A DNA stretch of 64,000 nucleotides, from contig DASXVE010000024.1 of the NCBI GenBank assembly GCA_036504445.1, positions 186,001 to 250,000 on the forward strand, in the 5' to 3' direction. This stretch comes from Candidatus Aquicultor sp. (lineage in GTDB: Bacteria > Actinomycetota > Aquicultoria > Aquicultorales > Aquicultoraceae). Shown here piece by piece: positions 8,963 to 16,586 of this stretch. The position numbers and the translations under genes are program-made. The notes under the pieces are model-generated. The model did no database searches. It had not been told where the DNA came from and was given only the letters and a program-made list of their open reading frames with translations. Each line of letters opens with the position of its first letter. The first letter of the stretch is position 1.

Positions 8963-10211
8963 GGGCCACTCCCTTTGCCGCCTGATCGTAAATACCGAGC
9001 AACTTACGAACGGCCCTATCCCATGTCAAGTATTTGATTTCATCCTGCGCCCGGAGCACCATATCTTTTGCATATTTCTCATCTTCGAGGAGCTTAAGAA
9101 TTGCAGAAGCCATCTGCTCGATATCCCAGAAATCGACGGCAACACAGTTCTTAACCACCTCAACCACACCCGAATTCTTCGATACAATGACCGGTGTTCC
9201 GTTTTGAATCGCCTCCAAGGGGCCGAGGCCAAACGGTTCGGAGACCGATGGCATCACGAATACGTCGGCCATCTGGTACGCCTTATCCGTGTCGTGATCT
9301 CGAAGCCATGAATTGAAGAGTAGCTTCCCTGTAAGGTCCATGGCGGCAGCCATCTCCATCATCGAAGCCTGCATATCTCCCGAACCAACCATCAGGAACT
9401 TTACTTTTGGATACCGATCGGTAACTTGTTTGGCCACGCGAACGTAATAGTCGGGACCTTTTTGATATGTGACCCGTCCGAGAAACAGGACCAGCTTATG
9501 CCGCCGCTTGAGCGCATGTCTCGGCTGAACTGCCGGTTGCCGTGGCTCGATGCCGTTATGCAGCACGCTGATTTTATTGGGGTCGATATCATAGTACGTA
9601 GTGATAACCGATTTGGTGTGCTCGCTGACTGCGATAATCCGATCCGCGGCTTGTAAACCCTGTTTTTCGATATTGTAAATAGTCGCCCCGTCGTGCCGGT
9701 CGATTTCCGTAGCATGGACATGCGCGATAAACGGCACCTTTCTGCCTTGCCGTGCTGCGACTTCACGAGCAAGAATCGCCGCGGGAAAAGTCATCCATTC
9801 GTGAGCGTGAATGGCTGAGAAGCTTTGACGTTCGGCCACGGCCAGCACACCGCGCGCATAAATACCTATATGCGCGAGATGCCCGCTCAACTCACTAAAG
9901 CAGCTACTACACAAAGCCGCCCCCGGTACTGCAGCATAGCCACGGGTAAGAGCACACTGCTGCTTAGCAACTGTCTCAAGACACGCTTCAGCACCCGCCG
10001 GATTCCCAGGGGGATCACTCATCGCATATTCCGACGCATCATAAACTATCATCCAATCATATTGAGCACCTGGAAGTTTTTTTGGCAAGACAAACGAGAC
10101 ATTAACACCCTGGCCTGAGAGACCTCGTGTCATACCCTCACATGCCCGCCCGAGACCACCTGAATGATATGGGGGTAGTTCCCACCCCAGCATTAAAACT
10201 TTAATCGCCAA
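8955..10211 (-). CDS. Glycosyltransferase, GT4/GT5-like (alpha-glucan cluster)
   Basis: This is a GT-B fold glycosyltransferase of about 418 residues. The N-terminal domain opens with 'LGWELPPYHSGGLGRA', resembling the ADP-glucose-binding K-x-GG-L loop of starch synthases. It also carries a small cysteine-containing insert ('LCSSC'). The C-terminal Glycos_transf_1 domain has 'FLGRVTYQKGPDYY' and the E-x7-E motif in 'SEPFGLGPLEAI'. The longer ATG frame (10253) lacks a Shine-Dalgarno. A TTG at 10211, just after AAAGGTGG and directly before the conserved strand 'IKVLMLGWELPP', is preferred. It begins the GT4-GH57-GT3 operon and probably elongates or initiates a glucan. Donor and product are not determined by sequence. 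Confidence 0.82.
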   Translation of the reverse strand: MAIKVLMLGWELPPYHSGGLGRACEGMTRGLSGQGVNVSFVLPKKLPGAQYDWMIVYDASEYAMSDPPGNPAGAEACLETVAKQQCALTRGYAAVPGAALCSSCFSELSGHLAHIGIYARGVLAVAERQSFSAIHAHEWMTFPAAILAREVAARQGRKVPFIAHVHATEIDRHDGATIYNIEKQGLQAADRIIAVSEHTKSVITTYYDIDPNKISVLHNGIEPRQPAVQPRHALKRRHKLVLFLGRVTYQKGPDYYVRVAKQVTDRYPKVKFLMVGSGDMQASMMEMAAAMDLTGKLLFNSWLRDHDTDKAYQMADVFVMPSVSEPFGLGPLEAIQNGTPVIVSKNSGVVEVVKNCVAVDFWDIEQMASAILKLLEDEKYAKDMVLRAQDEIKYLTWDRAVRKLLGIYDQAAKGVAHA

Positions 10212-10584
10212 TTCGCCACCTTTTCTTTGAAGTAAACACCCGTGCGCAGACACTGGCCGTAGGTGTATGCCGACATTGAAATTATCAAACGCTGCTGCTT
10301 CCCGTCAGTATATTGTTTGGAACGGTGTGCAAGCTAACGCATACACGCAGCTAAGGCCACATGCTATAACAGATTCTTACCACAGACTCGACCGCGTATA
10401 GCGGATATAGCAAAGATTTAATAAAGATTTTTAGATTTTTAGAACCCCTTTATTGCGCCGGGCTCGTATACATCTAAAAGCGCTGATTATAAAAGGCTTG
10501 TAACAACCTGGAGAAAGAGAAAAGATGACTTGCCGAAGCCATTTTTCGGGCGCTAAGCAATATATATCCCAAGAGGGCCTTTTT
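10212..10584. other. Gene-free stretch with a possible small RNA on the plus strand
   Basis: The 373 bp between the GT4 start and the end of the OYE-like gene contain no plausible protein gene. The plus strand from about 10490 to 10586 looks structured. AAAAGGC near 10491 can pair with GCCTTTT near 10577 over about 80 nt. Inside, CCGAA pairs with TTCGG, flanked by TTGC/GCAA. The right side runs straight into seven T's (10580-10586), as in an intrinsic terminator. No known riboswitch class was recognised. The AT-rich part at 10415-10440 may hold the GT4 operon promoter. Confidence 0.35.
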
Positions 10585-12543
10585 TTATGCTGCCAGCTCA
10601 CCGCCACGCTCCCCTGCCGTAAGGCCGGCACGCGCTCCTTCAATCATTGCTTCCGTTACTTTTCGCGGCTCGACTGCATCACCGATTACCACTACCTGGG
10701 GCGCAATTTTGCGCAGCTCACCAACAATCGCGTTATTTGGAACCTGGCCCAAACAGAGCGCCACTGTGTCCGCCGGTAACACCTCCGATCGTGCCGGGGG
10801 TTCCACAAACACCTTATCGGTTTCAATTTTCATGATCTTTGTATTTGTAAGCGTCTTAACATCTTTGCTCTGCAAACGCGCTATTAGAAGATCGCGGTCT
10901 GCTGCTGCCGCGTCCTTTGCAATGTCTCCGAGCATCTCTACAATAGTTACATTGTGGCCTTGATCGGCGAGAAATTCTGCGGTCTGTGCCCCCGAGCACC
11001 CGCCACCCGCAACAACCACGTTTCCCTTGGCGGTCATCGTACCTTCAAGAAGATCGCGATTCGTAATGACATTCTCACCGCTAATACCGGGAATACTTGG
11101 CCGAACCGGAGAGGAGCCGGTGGCGACAACAAGCACGTCTGCGCCTTCCTTCTGGACAAGATCGGCGGTTGCCGTTGTCTGCAAGCGCACATCAATCCCG
11201 AGGCGATTCATCTCGTGCCCCAAATATTGGCGGAGTTCTTCCCAGCCTGGCCTATGCGGTGGCGCCGCCGCAACTACAAGCTGACCACCCAGGTGATCGA
11301 GTTGTTCAAATAGCACAACGTGGTGGCCCCGGCCGGCCGCATATTTAGCGGCTTCCATGCCTGCCGGGCCTCCCCCGATAACCAGAACCTTTCTCTTAGA
11401 CTCAGGAAAGGGTCGTGCGAATTCCTCTTCTCTCGATGTTTCCGGGTTGACCGTACACCAGACGTCTTGCTGCCCGAACAGCCGTGTAATACACCCCTGG
11501 TTGCAGGCAATACATTTATCGATGTCACTGGTGCGGCCTTCTAGGGCTTTATTCGGCCAATCCGGGTCGGCTAGCAGCGGGCGGCCTAGCGCCACAAAAT
11601 CAGCTTTGCCGGTCTGAATAATGTCATTAGCAAGCTCTGGAGTGCGTATCTTTCCAACGGCAATAACAGGCATTTTAACCGCACCTTTTATGGCCTTTGC
11701 CAAGGGCACGAGCGGCCCATCGGGAATTGCCATTGGCGAGATCATAGCTCCCCGGTCAAACGACGCGTAATTTCCAGCCGAAACGTGAATCGCGTTTACG
11801 CCAAGCTCTTCTAGCCGTTGTGCTATCTTCACTGAGTCATCGAGCGTTAGGCCGGTTGGAACCTGCTCCTCGCCGGAAATGCGGACGATTACTGGAAAAT
11901 CGGCGCCCACTGTGGCCCTAATCGCCTGGATTATCTCTGACACGAAGCGCATCCGGTTTTCCAGCGAACCACCGTACTCATCATCGCGCGCATTACTAAA
12001 CGGTGAGAGAAATTGCGTAATGAGATAACCGTGGGCACCGTGAACTTCCACAAAATCGCATCCCGCTTCTTTGGCACGACGCGCCGCTTGCGCGTAGTCG
12101 TTTACGATCGAATGGATCTCATCCACAGAAAGTGCCCTGGGGACCTCATTAACCGTCGGATCGGGAATGGGTGATGGGGCAACCGGCTGCACACCCATTA
12201 TTGCGGATGCTGTTTGGCGGCCGGCGTGAAATATTTGCGGCCCGATCACCGCTCCGTAGCTGTGCGCTATGTCTGCAAGTTGCCTCAAGCCCGGAATAAC
12301 ATCATCTGTATGTATACTGAGTTCATTAACAAACCCTTTGCCGTCCGGGCGGACATATGAAGCCTCAAGAATCATAGCCCCAACACCACCGCGTGCGATG
12401 CGCTCAATGTGCTTAGCGTATTTTGAAGTAACCAATCCATGCTCATCTGCGTAGTTTCGCACCATAGGTGCCATAATCAATCGGTTCTTCGTCGTTAGCG
12501 AGTCTATTGTGCCAGTGGAAAACAACGCCGGAAAATTACTCAT
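10585..12543 (-). CDS. OYE-family NADH:flavin oxidoreductase / 2,4-dienoyl-CoA reductase-like
   Basis: This is a 652-residue iron-sulfur flavoenzyme of the 2,4-dienoyl-CoA reductase, enoate reductase and trimethylamine dehydrogenase group. The N-terminal FMN TIM barrel carries 'KNRLIMAPM', 'VEVHGAHGYLITQFLSP' and 'RDDEYGGSLENR' (catalytic-region residues of the family). A cysteine cluster 'CIACNQGC...C' (about 335-355) would bind the [4Fe-4S] centre. Two Rossmann dinucleotide motifs follow, 'VIGGGPAGMEAA' (~390) and 'VVAGGGCSGAQTAE' (~510), for FAD and NAD(P)H. It should reduce an activated C=C bond; the substrate is unknown. The ATG has the Shine-Dalgarno GAGGTGATG. Two perfect palindromes lie just upstream and may be operators. 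Confidence 0.88.
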   Translation of the reverse strand: MSNFPALFSTGTIDSLTTKNRLIMAPMVRNYADEHGLVTSKYAKHIERIARGGVGAMILEASYVRPDGKGFVNELSIHTDDVIPGLRQLADIAHSYGAVIGPQIFHAGRQTASAIMGVQPVAPSPIPDPTVNEVPRALSVDEIHSIVNDYAQAARRAKEAGCDFVEVHGAHGYLITQFLSPFSNARDDEYGGSLENRMRFVSEIIQAIRATVGADFPVIVRISGEEQVPTGLTLDDSVKIAQRLEELGVNAIHVSAGNYASFDRGAMISPMAIPDGPLVPLAKAIKGAVKMPVIAVGKIRTPELANDIIQTGKADFVALGRPLLADPDWPNKALEGRTSDIDKCIACNQGCITRLFGQQDVWCTVNPETSREEEFARPFPESKRKVLVIGGGPAGMEAAKYAAGRGHHVVLFEQLDHLGGQLVVAAAPPHRPGWEELRQYLGHEMNRLGIDVRLQTTATADLVQKEGADVLVVATGSSPVRPSIPGISGENVITNRDLLEGTMTAKGNVVVAGGGCSGAQTAEFLADQGHNVTIVEMLGDIAKDAAAADRDLLIARLQSKDVKTLTNTKIMKIETDKVFVEPPARSEVLPADTVALCLGQVPNNAIVGELRKIAPQVVVIGDAVEPRKVTEAMIEGARAGLTAGERGGELAA

Positions 12544-12567
12544 CTACATCACCTCATCTACTCTGTT

Positions 12568-12599
12568 GCAATTAATTGCGCTAGACTTTACTAATTAGT
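12568..12599. promoter_or_regulatory. Two palindromes upstream of the OYE-like reductase gene
   Basis: A perfect 12-bp palindrome GCAATTAATTGC (12568-12579) and a perfect 10-bp palindrome ACTAATTAGT (12590-12599) lie 25 and 47 bp upstream of the minus-strand start codon. They are about two helical turns apart and share the core TAATTA or AATTA. This fits dimeric repressor sites, but no regulator gene is adjacent. Confidence 0.4.
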
Positions 12600-12886
12600 T
12601 GATTCTCTGCTTCAATAAATTTGACTATACCCAACAAAATTCCATTGTAACTAGGGAATTAGAGTTCCCACGAGCGAAGGTAAGTAAGTTTTGAGGCTGC
12701 TGCTCCCGAAAGGTATATGCGTGGAGAAGTACCGTATTCGGCCTCACGCCCCTTTATAAAAATGCGCTTGTAAGAGCTAACGGGATGTGCGAAAACGGGT
12801 AAAAACTTAGAGGACAATTCCAACCGAGCTGCTCAACTAATTAGCTTGGATACTTTCGACGCATTAATAAGAAGCAGGGTCAGTTC
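12600..12886. other. Intergenic stretch with a nested stem-loop
   Basis: No protein gene is seen between the divergent OYE-like and YkgJ-like genes. At 12692-12746 three helices are nested: TGAGG with CCTCA, CCGAA (12706-12710) with TTCGG (12737-12741), and GGTA (12712-12715) with TACC (12730-12733). An asymmetric internal loop of nine bases lies on the left side. This could be a structured 5' leader of the YkgJ-like gene. It matches no RNA family I recognise. Confidence 0.3.
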
Positions 12887-13474
12887 ATGCAGCGGATTTC
12901 AAAGAAGCATATATTATTTTTTGTGCGCTGGTTTGTGCGCTATAACGGCAGGCTGTACTATCTGCAAGCCAAGATGCCTGAGCTACCCGACCGGCCCGAC
13001 CGGCAGCTTGCCCGGTCGCTTGACACTAAACGCAAAGTCGCCCATTCAAAGATTCGCGATATAACCGGGGGTTATGGTAGTCTTTGCAGATCATGTGGCC
13101 GTTGCTGCTTGGAAAGAATCGAACGATATACCGATTTCGACCAATTCATCCATGCCGGCATGGGCGAGCCGTTAGATCACTATGATCGGAAAATATTGAA
13201 TCTCCCGGTAATGCTATCAAATAGCGTAAAACGCGCCTTCGCACATCTGCGTGGCTCTGCGCAAAACAGCCAGAAACCCTGCCGATATCTGGGTAAATCC
13301 GGTTGCACGCTGCCACACGAGAAACGCCCGATTCTCTGCGTCTCCTGGTTCTGCCCAAAATATATCTTCGGAATGCAGCCCAGCAGCCTCGATTCCTTAG
13401 AGGAGCCATTGACCGAGATACTCTCAATCCACGACGAGATTGCCGAGGCCGTCACATATAAGAAAGGGGCTTAG
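12887..13474 (+). CDS. YkgJ family cysteine-cluster protein
   Basis: This is a 195-residue cytosolic protein with the zinc/iron-chelating YkgJ-type cysteine pattern. C-x2-C-x2-CC occurs in 'LCRSCGRCCLE' (residues ~66-75). It is followed by 'PCRYLGKSGCTLPHEKRPILC', where C-x8-C and RPxxC are the second half of the family signature, and a further 'WFCP'. The biochemical role of the family is not established; metal binding is expected. A basic N-terminus ('KKHILFFVRWFVRY') precedes the domain. The start is the first ATG, with a modest AGGG upstream. It stands alone on the plus strand between minus-strand genes. Confidence 0.75.
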   Translation: MQRISKKHILFFVRWFVRYNGRLYYLQAKMPELPDRPDRQLARSLDTKRKVAHSKIRDITGGYGSLCRSCGRCCLERIERYTDFDQFIHAGMGEPLDHYDRKILNLPVMLSNSVKRAFAHLRGSAQNSQKPCRYLGKSGCTLPHEKRPILCVSWFCPKYIFGMQPSSLDSLEEPLTEILSIHDEIAEAVTYKKGA

Positions 13475-13482
13475 CGCTCGCG

Positions 13483-13512
13483 CGGATACTGCTCGGGCGG
13501 ATACTGCTCGGG
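13483..13512. repeat. Tandem 15-bp duplication
   Basis: CGGATACTGCTCGGG occurs twice head to tail (13483-13497 and 13498-13512) in the 41-bp gap between the YkgJ-like and phosphatase stop codons. Confidence 0.8.
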
Positions 13513-13515
13513 CGT

Positions 13516-15261
13516 TTAGAGGGATACACAAAGAACGGCGAGATCGTCCGATAGCCTACTACTGGTCTGGCTCATAATCTCGTTAAAGATGAGTTGCGGC
13601 AGGTTGGCAACACTAATGTCTTTTAGACCTTCAATGAACTGCACTAGCCCCTCTTCACCAAAGAACCGGCCCTCGTGTCTCGCTTCGATAACTCCGTCGG
13701 TATAGCCGATTAGAATATCTCCCGGTCTGAGGATCACCTCGTTATTAACAAATGTGAGATTCTGCATCATACCGACAACCGGTGAGTTGGTCTCAAGCTG
13801 TATTGTTCTGCGGCTGGGTTTCTTAAGCAGAACAGGTGGATGACCGGCGCTGCAGTACGTCAAACAGCCGGTCTTAGTATCAAGCACCCCAAAGAACAAG
13901 GTCGCGAACATCGAATCGGGGATCGATTTTAACACTACGTCGTTCGCTCTTGCCACAATCGAAGCCGGTGAACCGTTTTCATAAGCGTATGCCTGAATGG
14001 TGTTCTTGATAAGTGCGGTAAATGCCGCAGCCCCAAGCCCTTTTCCGGATACATCCCCGATAATAATGCCAACGCGCCCGCCATCGAGCTCAAAGAGGTC
14101 GTAGAAGTCGCCGCCGACTTTAGCGGCCTCGGTTGCCGAATGATAGAGATGCCCGAATTTGATCCCGGGCACGTGTTCGGGGACCGTTAAGAGTGCCTCT
14201 TGCAGGGTATCTGCAATATCACGCTCGATTTCATAACGGCGTACATTTTCTAGAGCAAGCGAGATGGATGCGGATAATTTAGTCGTAAAATCGATTTGAT
14301 GCTCGGAAAACGCGAGCTGCGCTGAATGGTAATTAAAGATAAGCGCCCCGATAGGCTCTCCCCTAACAATGAGAGGAACAACGATCATTGAACGAATCCG
14401 GTAGGTTCGCGCGATATCCGGGTTAACTCGCTCGTCATGGTAAGCATCGCTAATGGTTACGATCTTCTTTATTTTCACGGCAACAGCTATATGCGGAGCA
14501 CTCTTCTCACTAAACCGCTTGCCCTTAAACTCGTCCGGTAGCCCATAGACATATTTTGCAACCCACCCGTCATTATTGTTCAGCAAGATCGCGGAGCTTT
14601 CAGCGCCGATAGCTTTGGTTGCGTCAACGATGACTCTCTTCATCACTTCTTCGAACTCAAGCGTCGAGTTTATCGTAATATTGATATTGTTTAGAGCATC
14701 GCTGAATTCCCTTACGGCTGCCAGTTCTACTTCTAGACGTTCTCTCTTTACACTGTCTATAGTTCTGTGGGCTGCCTCATATCGAATCGGATCGAATAGG
14801 GTAAGGACGACACCAACTAGCTCACCTGTATCGCCTTTAAGGGGACTAATCGAGGCAGATACGATAGAGGCAGCCCCATCAGATTGTTTTACTATACAAC
14901 CAATATCATGCACGGGTTTTCCGATAACCAACGATGAAACCAGGGGCGCTTCACCACGAGGTGAATCAAGGTCAAGCACGGTTATCTTAACCGGCAGATC
15001 TCTTAACTTGCGGCCTAGGATTTCCATCCCTTGCAAACCTAGAGTTCCCTCTGCCTGGGAATTGGCAAACGCGATACGGCCATTTCTGTCGACAACGATA
15101 GCACCACCGGGCATAGCCTCGAGGATGCTATCAACCACATGCTCTCCGAACGTACTCCAGGCGACCGCTCCCAAGCTAGAACTCCTTAACCAAGCATATA
15201 GATTGCTTTCAGGTTCATAAAAATCCGGCCAGATTGATTTAATAAATCGCTTTGCCAACAT
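13516..15261 (-). CDS. PAS-GAF-PP2C (RsbU/SpoIIE-type) serine phosphatase
   Basis: This is a 581-residue soluble signalling phosphatase. A PAS domain (about residues 42-165, 'ILEAMPGGAIVVDRNGRIAFAN') is followed by a coiled linker, a GAF domain (about 195-345) and a PP2C/SpoIIE catalytic domain (about 375-580). The metal-binding motifs are visible: 'VGGDFYDLFELDGGRVGIIIGD' (first Asp pair), 'GDVSGKGLGAA' and 'LSDDLAVLCV' near the C-terminus. RsbU-type enzymes dephosphorylate anti-anti-sigma factors (STAS proteins); none is encoded in the window. GAGGA nine bases before the ATG supports the start. The gene lies immediately downstream of the agr locus on the same strand but is separated from it by a strong terminator. 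It has its own upstream direct repeats resembling LytTR sites, so AgrA may activate it. Confidence 0.88.
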   Translation of the reverse strand: MLAKRFIKSIWPDFYEPESNLYAWLRSSSLGAVAWSTFGEHVVDSILEAMPGGAIVVDRNGRIAFANSQAEGTLGLQGMEILGRKLRDLPVKITVLDLDSPRGEAPLVSSLVIGKPVHDIGCIVKQSDGAASIVSASISPLKGDTGELVGVVLTLFDPIRYEAAHRTIDSVKRERLEVELAAVREFSDALNNINITINSTLEFEEVMKRVIVDATKAIGAESSAILLNNNDGWVAKYVYGLPDEFKGKRFSEKSAPHIAVAVKIKKIVTISDAYHDERVNPDIARTYRIRSMIVVPLIVRGEPIGALIFNYHSAQLAFSEHQIDFTTKLSASISLALENVRRYEIERDIADTLQEALLTVPEHVPGIKFGHLYHSATEAAKVGGDFYDLFELDGGRVGIIIGDVSGKGLGAAAFTALIKNTIQAYAYENGSPASIVARANDVVLKSIPDSMFATLFFGVLDTKTGCLTYCSAGHPPVLLKKPSRRTIQLETNSPVVGMMQNLTFVNNEVILRPGDILIGYTDGVIEARHEGRFFGEEGLVQFIEGLKDISVANLPQLIFNEIMSQTSSRLSDDLAVLCVSL

Positions 15262-15400
15262 TTATTGCTGTCCTCAAATCTACATTTCGTAGCATGTCTC
15301 TTGGTATAGAACGCCAAATAATTTGCCGGGCAAACCCCCTCTTTTCAAGACGCCCTGATTGATTGTAACGCCTGCCCTGTTGAATCGTGTATCTAAAGTA

Positions 15401-15406
15401 ATAATA
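15401..15406 (-). promoter_or_regulatory. Candidate -10 element of the phosphatase gene
   Basis: TATTAT on the minus strand, about 140 bp upstream of the ATG, has no recognisable -35 at 16-18 bp. That is what one expects of an activator-dependent promoter. The direct repeats at 15434-15474 would cover roughly -40 to -80. Confidence 0.4.
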
Positions 15407-15433
15407 GGCAAACAGCCACTTAGTTTATACACA

Positions 15434-15474
15434 TCGTGTCTGAAAAGGAAGAATTCGTGTCTGAAAAGGAAGAA
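15434..15474 (-). promoter_or_regulatory. 20-bp direct repeat, period 21: candidate AgrA (LytTR) binding site
   Basis: TCGTGTCTGAAAAGGAAGAA occurs at 15434-15453 and again, identical, at 15455-15474 (plus-strand spelling). On the minus strand each copy contains CTTTTCAGAC. LytTR activators bind pairs of direct repeats spaced two helical turns apart, which matches. The repeats sit between the agrD terminator and the promoter region of the phosphatase gene. Confidence 0.5.
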
Positions 15475-15512
15475 AATAAATGAGGGTGCGTCTTGACGCA
15501 CCCTCATTTATT
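15475..15512 (-). terminator. Rho-independent terminator after agrBD
   Basis: A perfect inverted repeat of up to 18 bp (15475-15492 with 15495-15512; GC-rich core GGGTGCG/CGCACCC) lies 27 bp past the agrD stop. It is followed on the minus strand by a T-rich run. It separates the agr transcript from the phosphatase gene. Confidence 0.85.
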
Positions 15513-15538
15513 CTTTAGATGCCTAACATTTGCAGGTT

Positions 15539-15676
15539 TTAGGCGTCTTTCAAGTGTTCCGGAGTCTCGGGTTGATACCAGATAAAGAAGCTTGCTGATA
15601 CTTGGCCGAGCCCGGACGCCGCATTAGCTAGATCGGCAATCATTGAAAGAACGTGGTGTTTTATCATACTTACCAC
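15539..15676 (-). CDS. agrD: AgrD-like cyclic peptide precursor (serine-lactone type)
   Basis: This is a 45-codon gene starting with GTG at 15676, six bases after a strong GGGAGGTG that overlaps the agrB stop codon. The ATG three codons later is spaced too far from the Shine-Dalgarno. The precursor has the AgrD plan: an amphipathic N-terminal helix (residues ~1-20), then the signal core Ser29-Phe-Phe-Ile-Trp33, then a charged C-terminal tail YQPETPEHLK that AgrB would remove. The spacing and wording match the Clostridium perfringens AgrD (core CLWFT followed by HQPEEPKSL), but the ring-forming Cys is Ser. The mature signal would be a five-residue lactone, perhaps with an N-terminal tail. A longer frame upstream overlaps agrB and is not meaningful. 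Confidence 0.85.
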   Translation of the reverse strand: MVSMIKHHVLSMIADLANAASGLGQVSASFFIWYQPETPEHLKDA

Positions 15677-15681
15677 TTTTT

Positions 15682-16332
15682 TCACCTCCCATGTGCGTAC
15701 AGTGAATCTAAACGGTCTTCCGCCAGCCCACCGAATCGGTAGCTTAAAGGCGAGATACTTACGATCTGCAGAATAAAGCCGCCGATGCTCGATAGACACA
15801 TCGTCATTGTCATCATGGCGGGTGAGGTTAAGGTTATCAGAATGATAAGGGTCGCCCACAAAACAACAAATAAACTTGAAAGTCGCCGGTACATTGCTTG
15901 TTTTGCTTTACCCTTAATAGGCTTCTTAGGGTTATCGGCAGGCGCCCACATATGAATAAAATAGAGCCCGATAAGAGCTGAGAAAGCGATAGTTATTATG
16001 ATATCGGGAGCATCCATAAAAGGTGCGGCAGCGATAGCGACAAAGCTTATGCATACAGTAGTTACCACGCTGAATGACAAACAGCGCATATACGTCCTAA
16101 AATGAGTGCCGCCGGAAAGAATACGCAGGCTAATGGATGTCGCGAGCAGGGCAAAAACATATGGTACTATGCCGAGTATCAAAGAAACCATAAGGATTAC
16201 CAAAGCCTTGATTAAAGACCCGAGAATAATCTCGAGTCCGTAGCGGACGGTTTCTCTTTGTTCGTGATCGAAACCTAGCTCGCTGCCAATGTAGCGGGAA
16301 ATATTCGCGGCTACGCTTTGCATGTTGGCCAT
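15682..16332 (-). CDS. agrB: AgrB family accessory gene regulator (peptide-processing membrane protease)
   Basis: This is a 216-residue multi-pass membrane cysteine protease that cyclises and cleaves AgrD. The family hallmark 'SGGTHFRTYMRC' contains the catalytic His77 and Cys84, at exactly the positions of Staphylococcus aureus AgrB. The downstream 'APADNPKKPI' motif is typical of AgrB. Helices are visible around 38-65, 85-108, 110-128 and 150-195. The ATG is preceded by CTGGAG six bases upstream. Its TGA stop overlaps the Shine-Dalgarno of agrD, so the two genes are coupled. Together with agrC and agrA upstream on the same strand it forms a full quorum-sensing circuit. Confidence 0.9.
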   Translation of the reverse strand: MANMQSVAANISRYIGSELGFDHEQRETVRYGLEIILGSLIKALVILMVSLILGIVPYVFALLATSISLRILSGGTHFRTYMRCLSFSVVTTVCISFVAIAAAPFMDAPDIIITIAFSALIGLYFIHMWAPADNPKKPIKGKAKQAMYRRLSSLFVVLWATLIILITLTSPAMMTMTMCLSSIGGFILQIVSISPLSYRFGGLAEDRLDSLYAHGR

Positions 16333-16586
16333 CTATATCTCCAGTGCAACTCTCCAAATTAAAGGTACTGTGTCTGGCTGAGATGGTTACAGCATGTGCT
16401 TACACATGCTGTATATTTGATATGGTATCGGAATGCTCTCAGCAAGTTGAACTGCATTTCTGAGTAAAGATTAAGTTAATAATACGAAGAAACTAATATA
16501 CCAGTATAAAGTATATCGGGTAAGAGCGGGGTAAGCTTAAGGAATATTTTGGTAATTATTGCGTGCGCGATGTTTCGCCCGGATAA
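16333..16586 (-). promoter_or_regulatory. agrBD promoter region with hairpin and spaced half-sites
   Basis: The 254-bp gap between agrA and agrB is long enough for a separate agrBD promoter. A perfect 11-bp inverted repeat with a four-base loop lies at 16388-16413, inside the likely leader. On the minus strand CTCAGA (16459-16464) and CTGAGA (16437-16442) are 22 bp apart. They share the TCAGA core of the repeats before the phosphatase gene. A TATACA (-10 like) lies at 16410-16415, which would put the half-sites at about -34 to -61. A further GGGTAAG direct repeat (period 11) lies at 16518-16535. Confidence 0.45.

Noticed and set aside
15539-15859. The 106-codon minus-strand frame that contains agrD
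   Set aside because: Its first 61 codons overlap agrB in another frame and are not protein-like. The Shine-Dalgarno and family match support only the last 45 codons.
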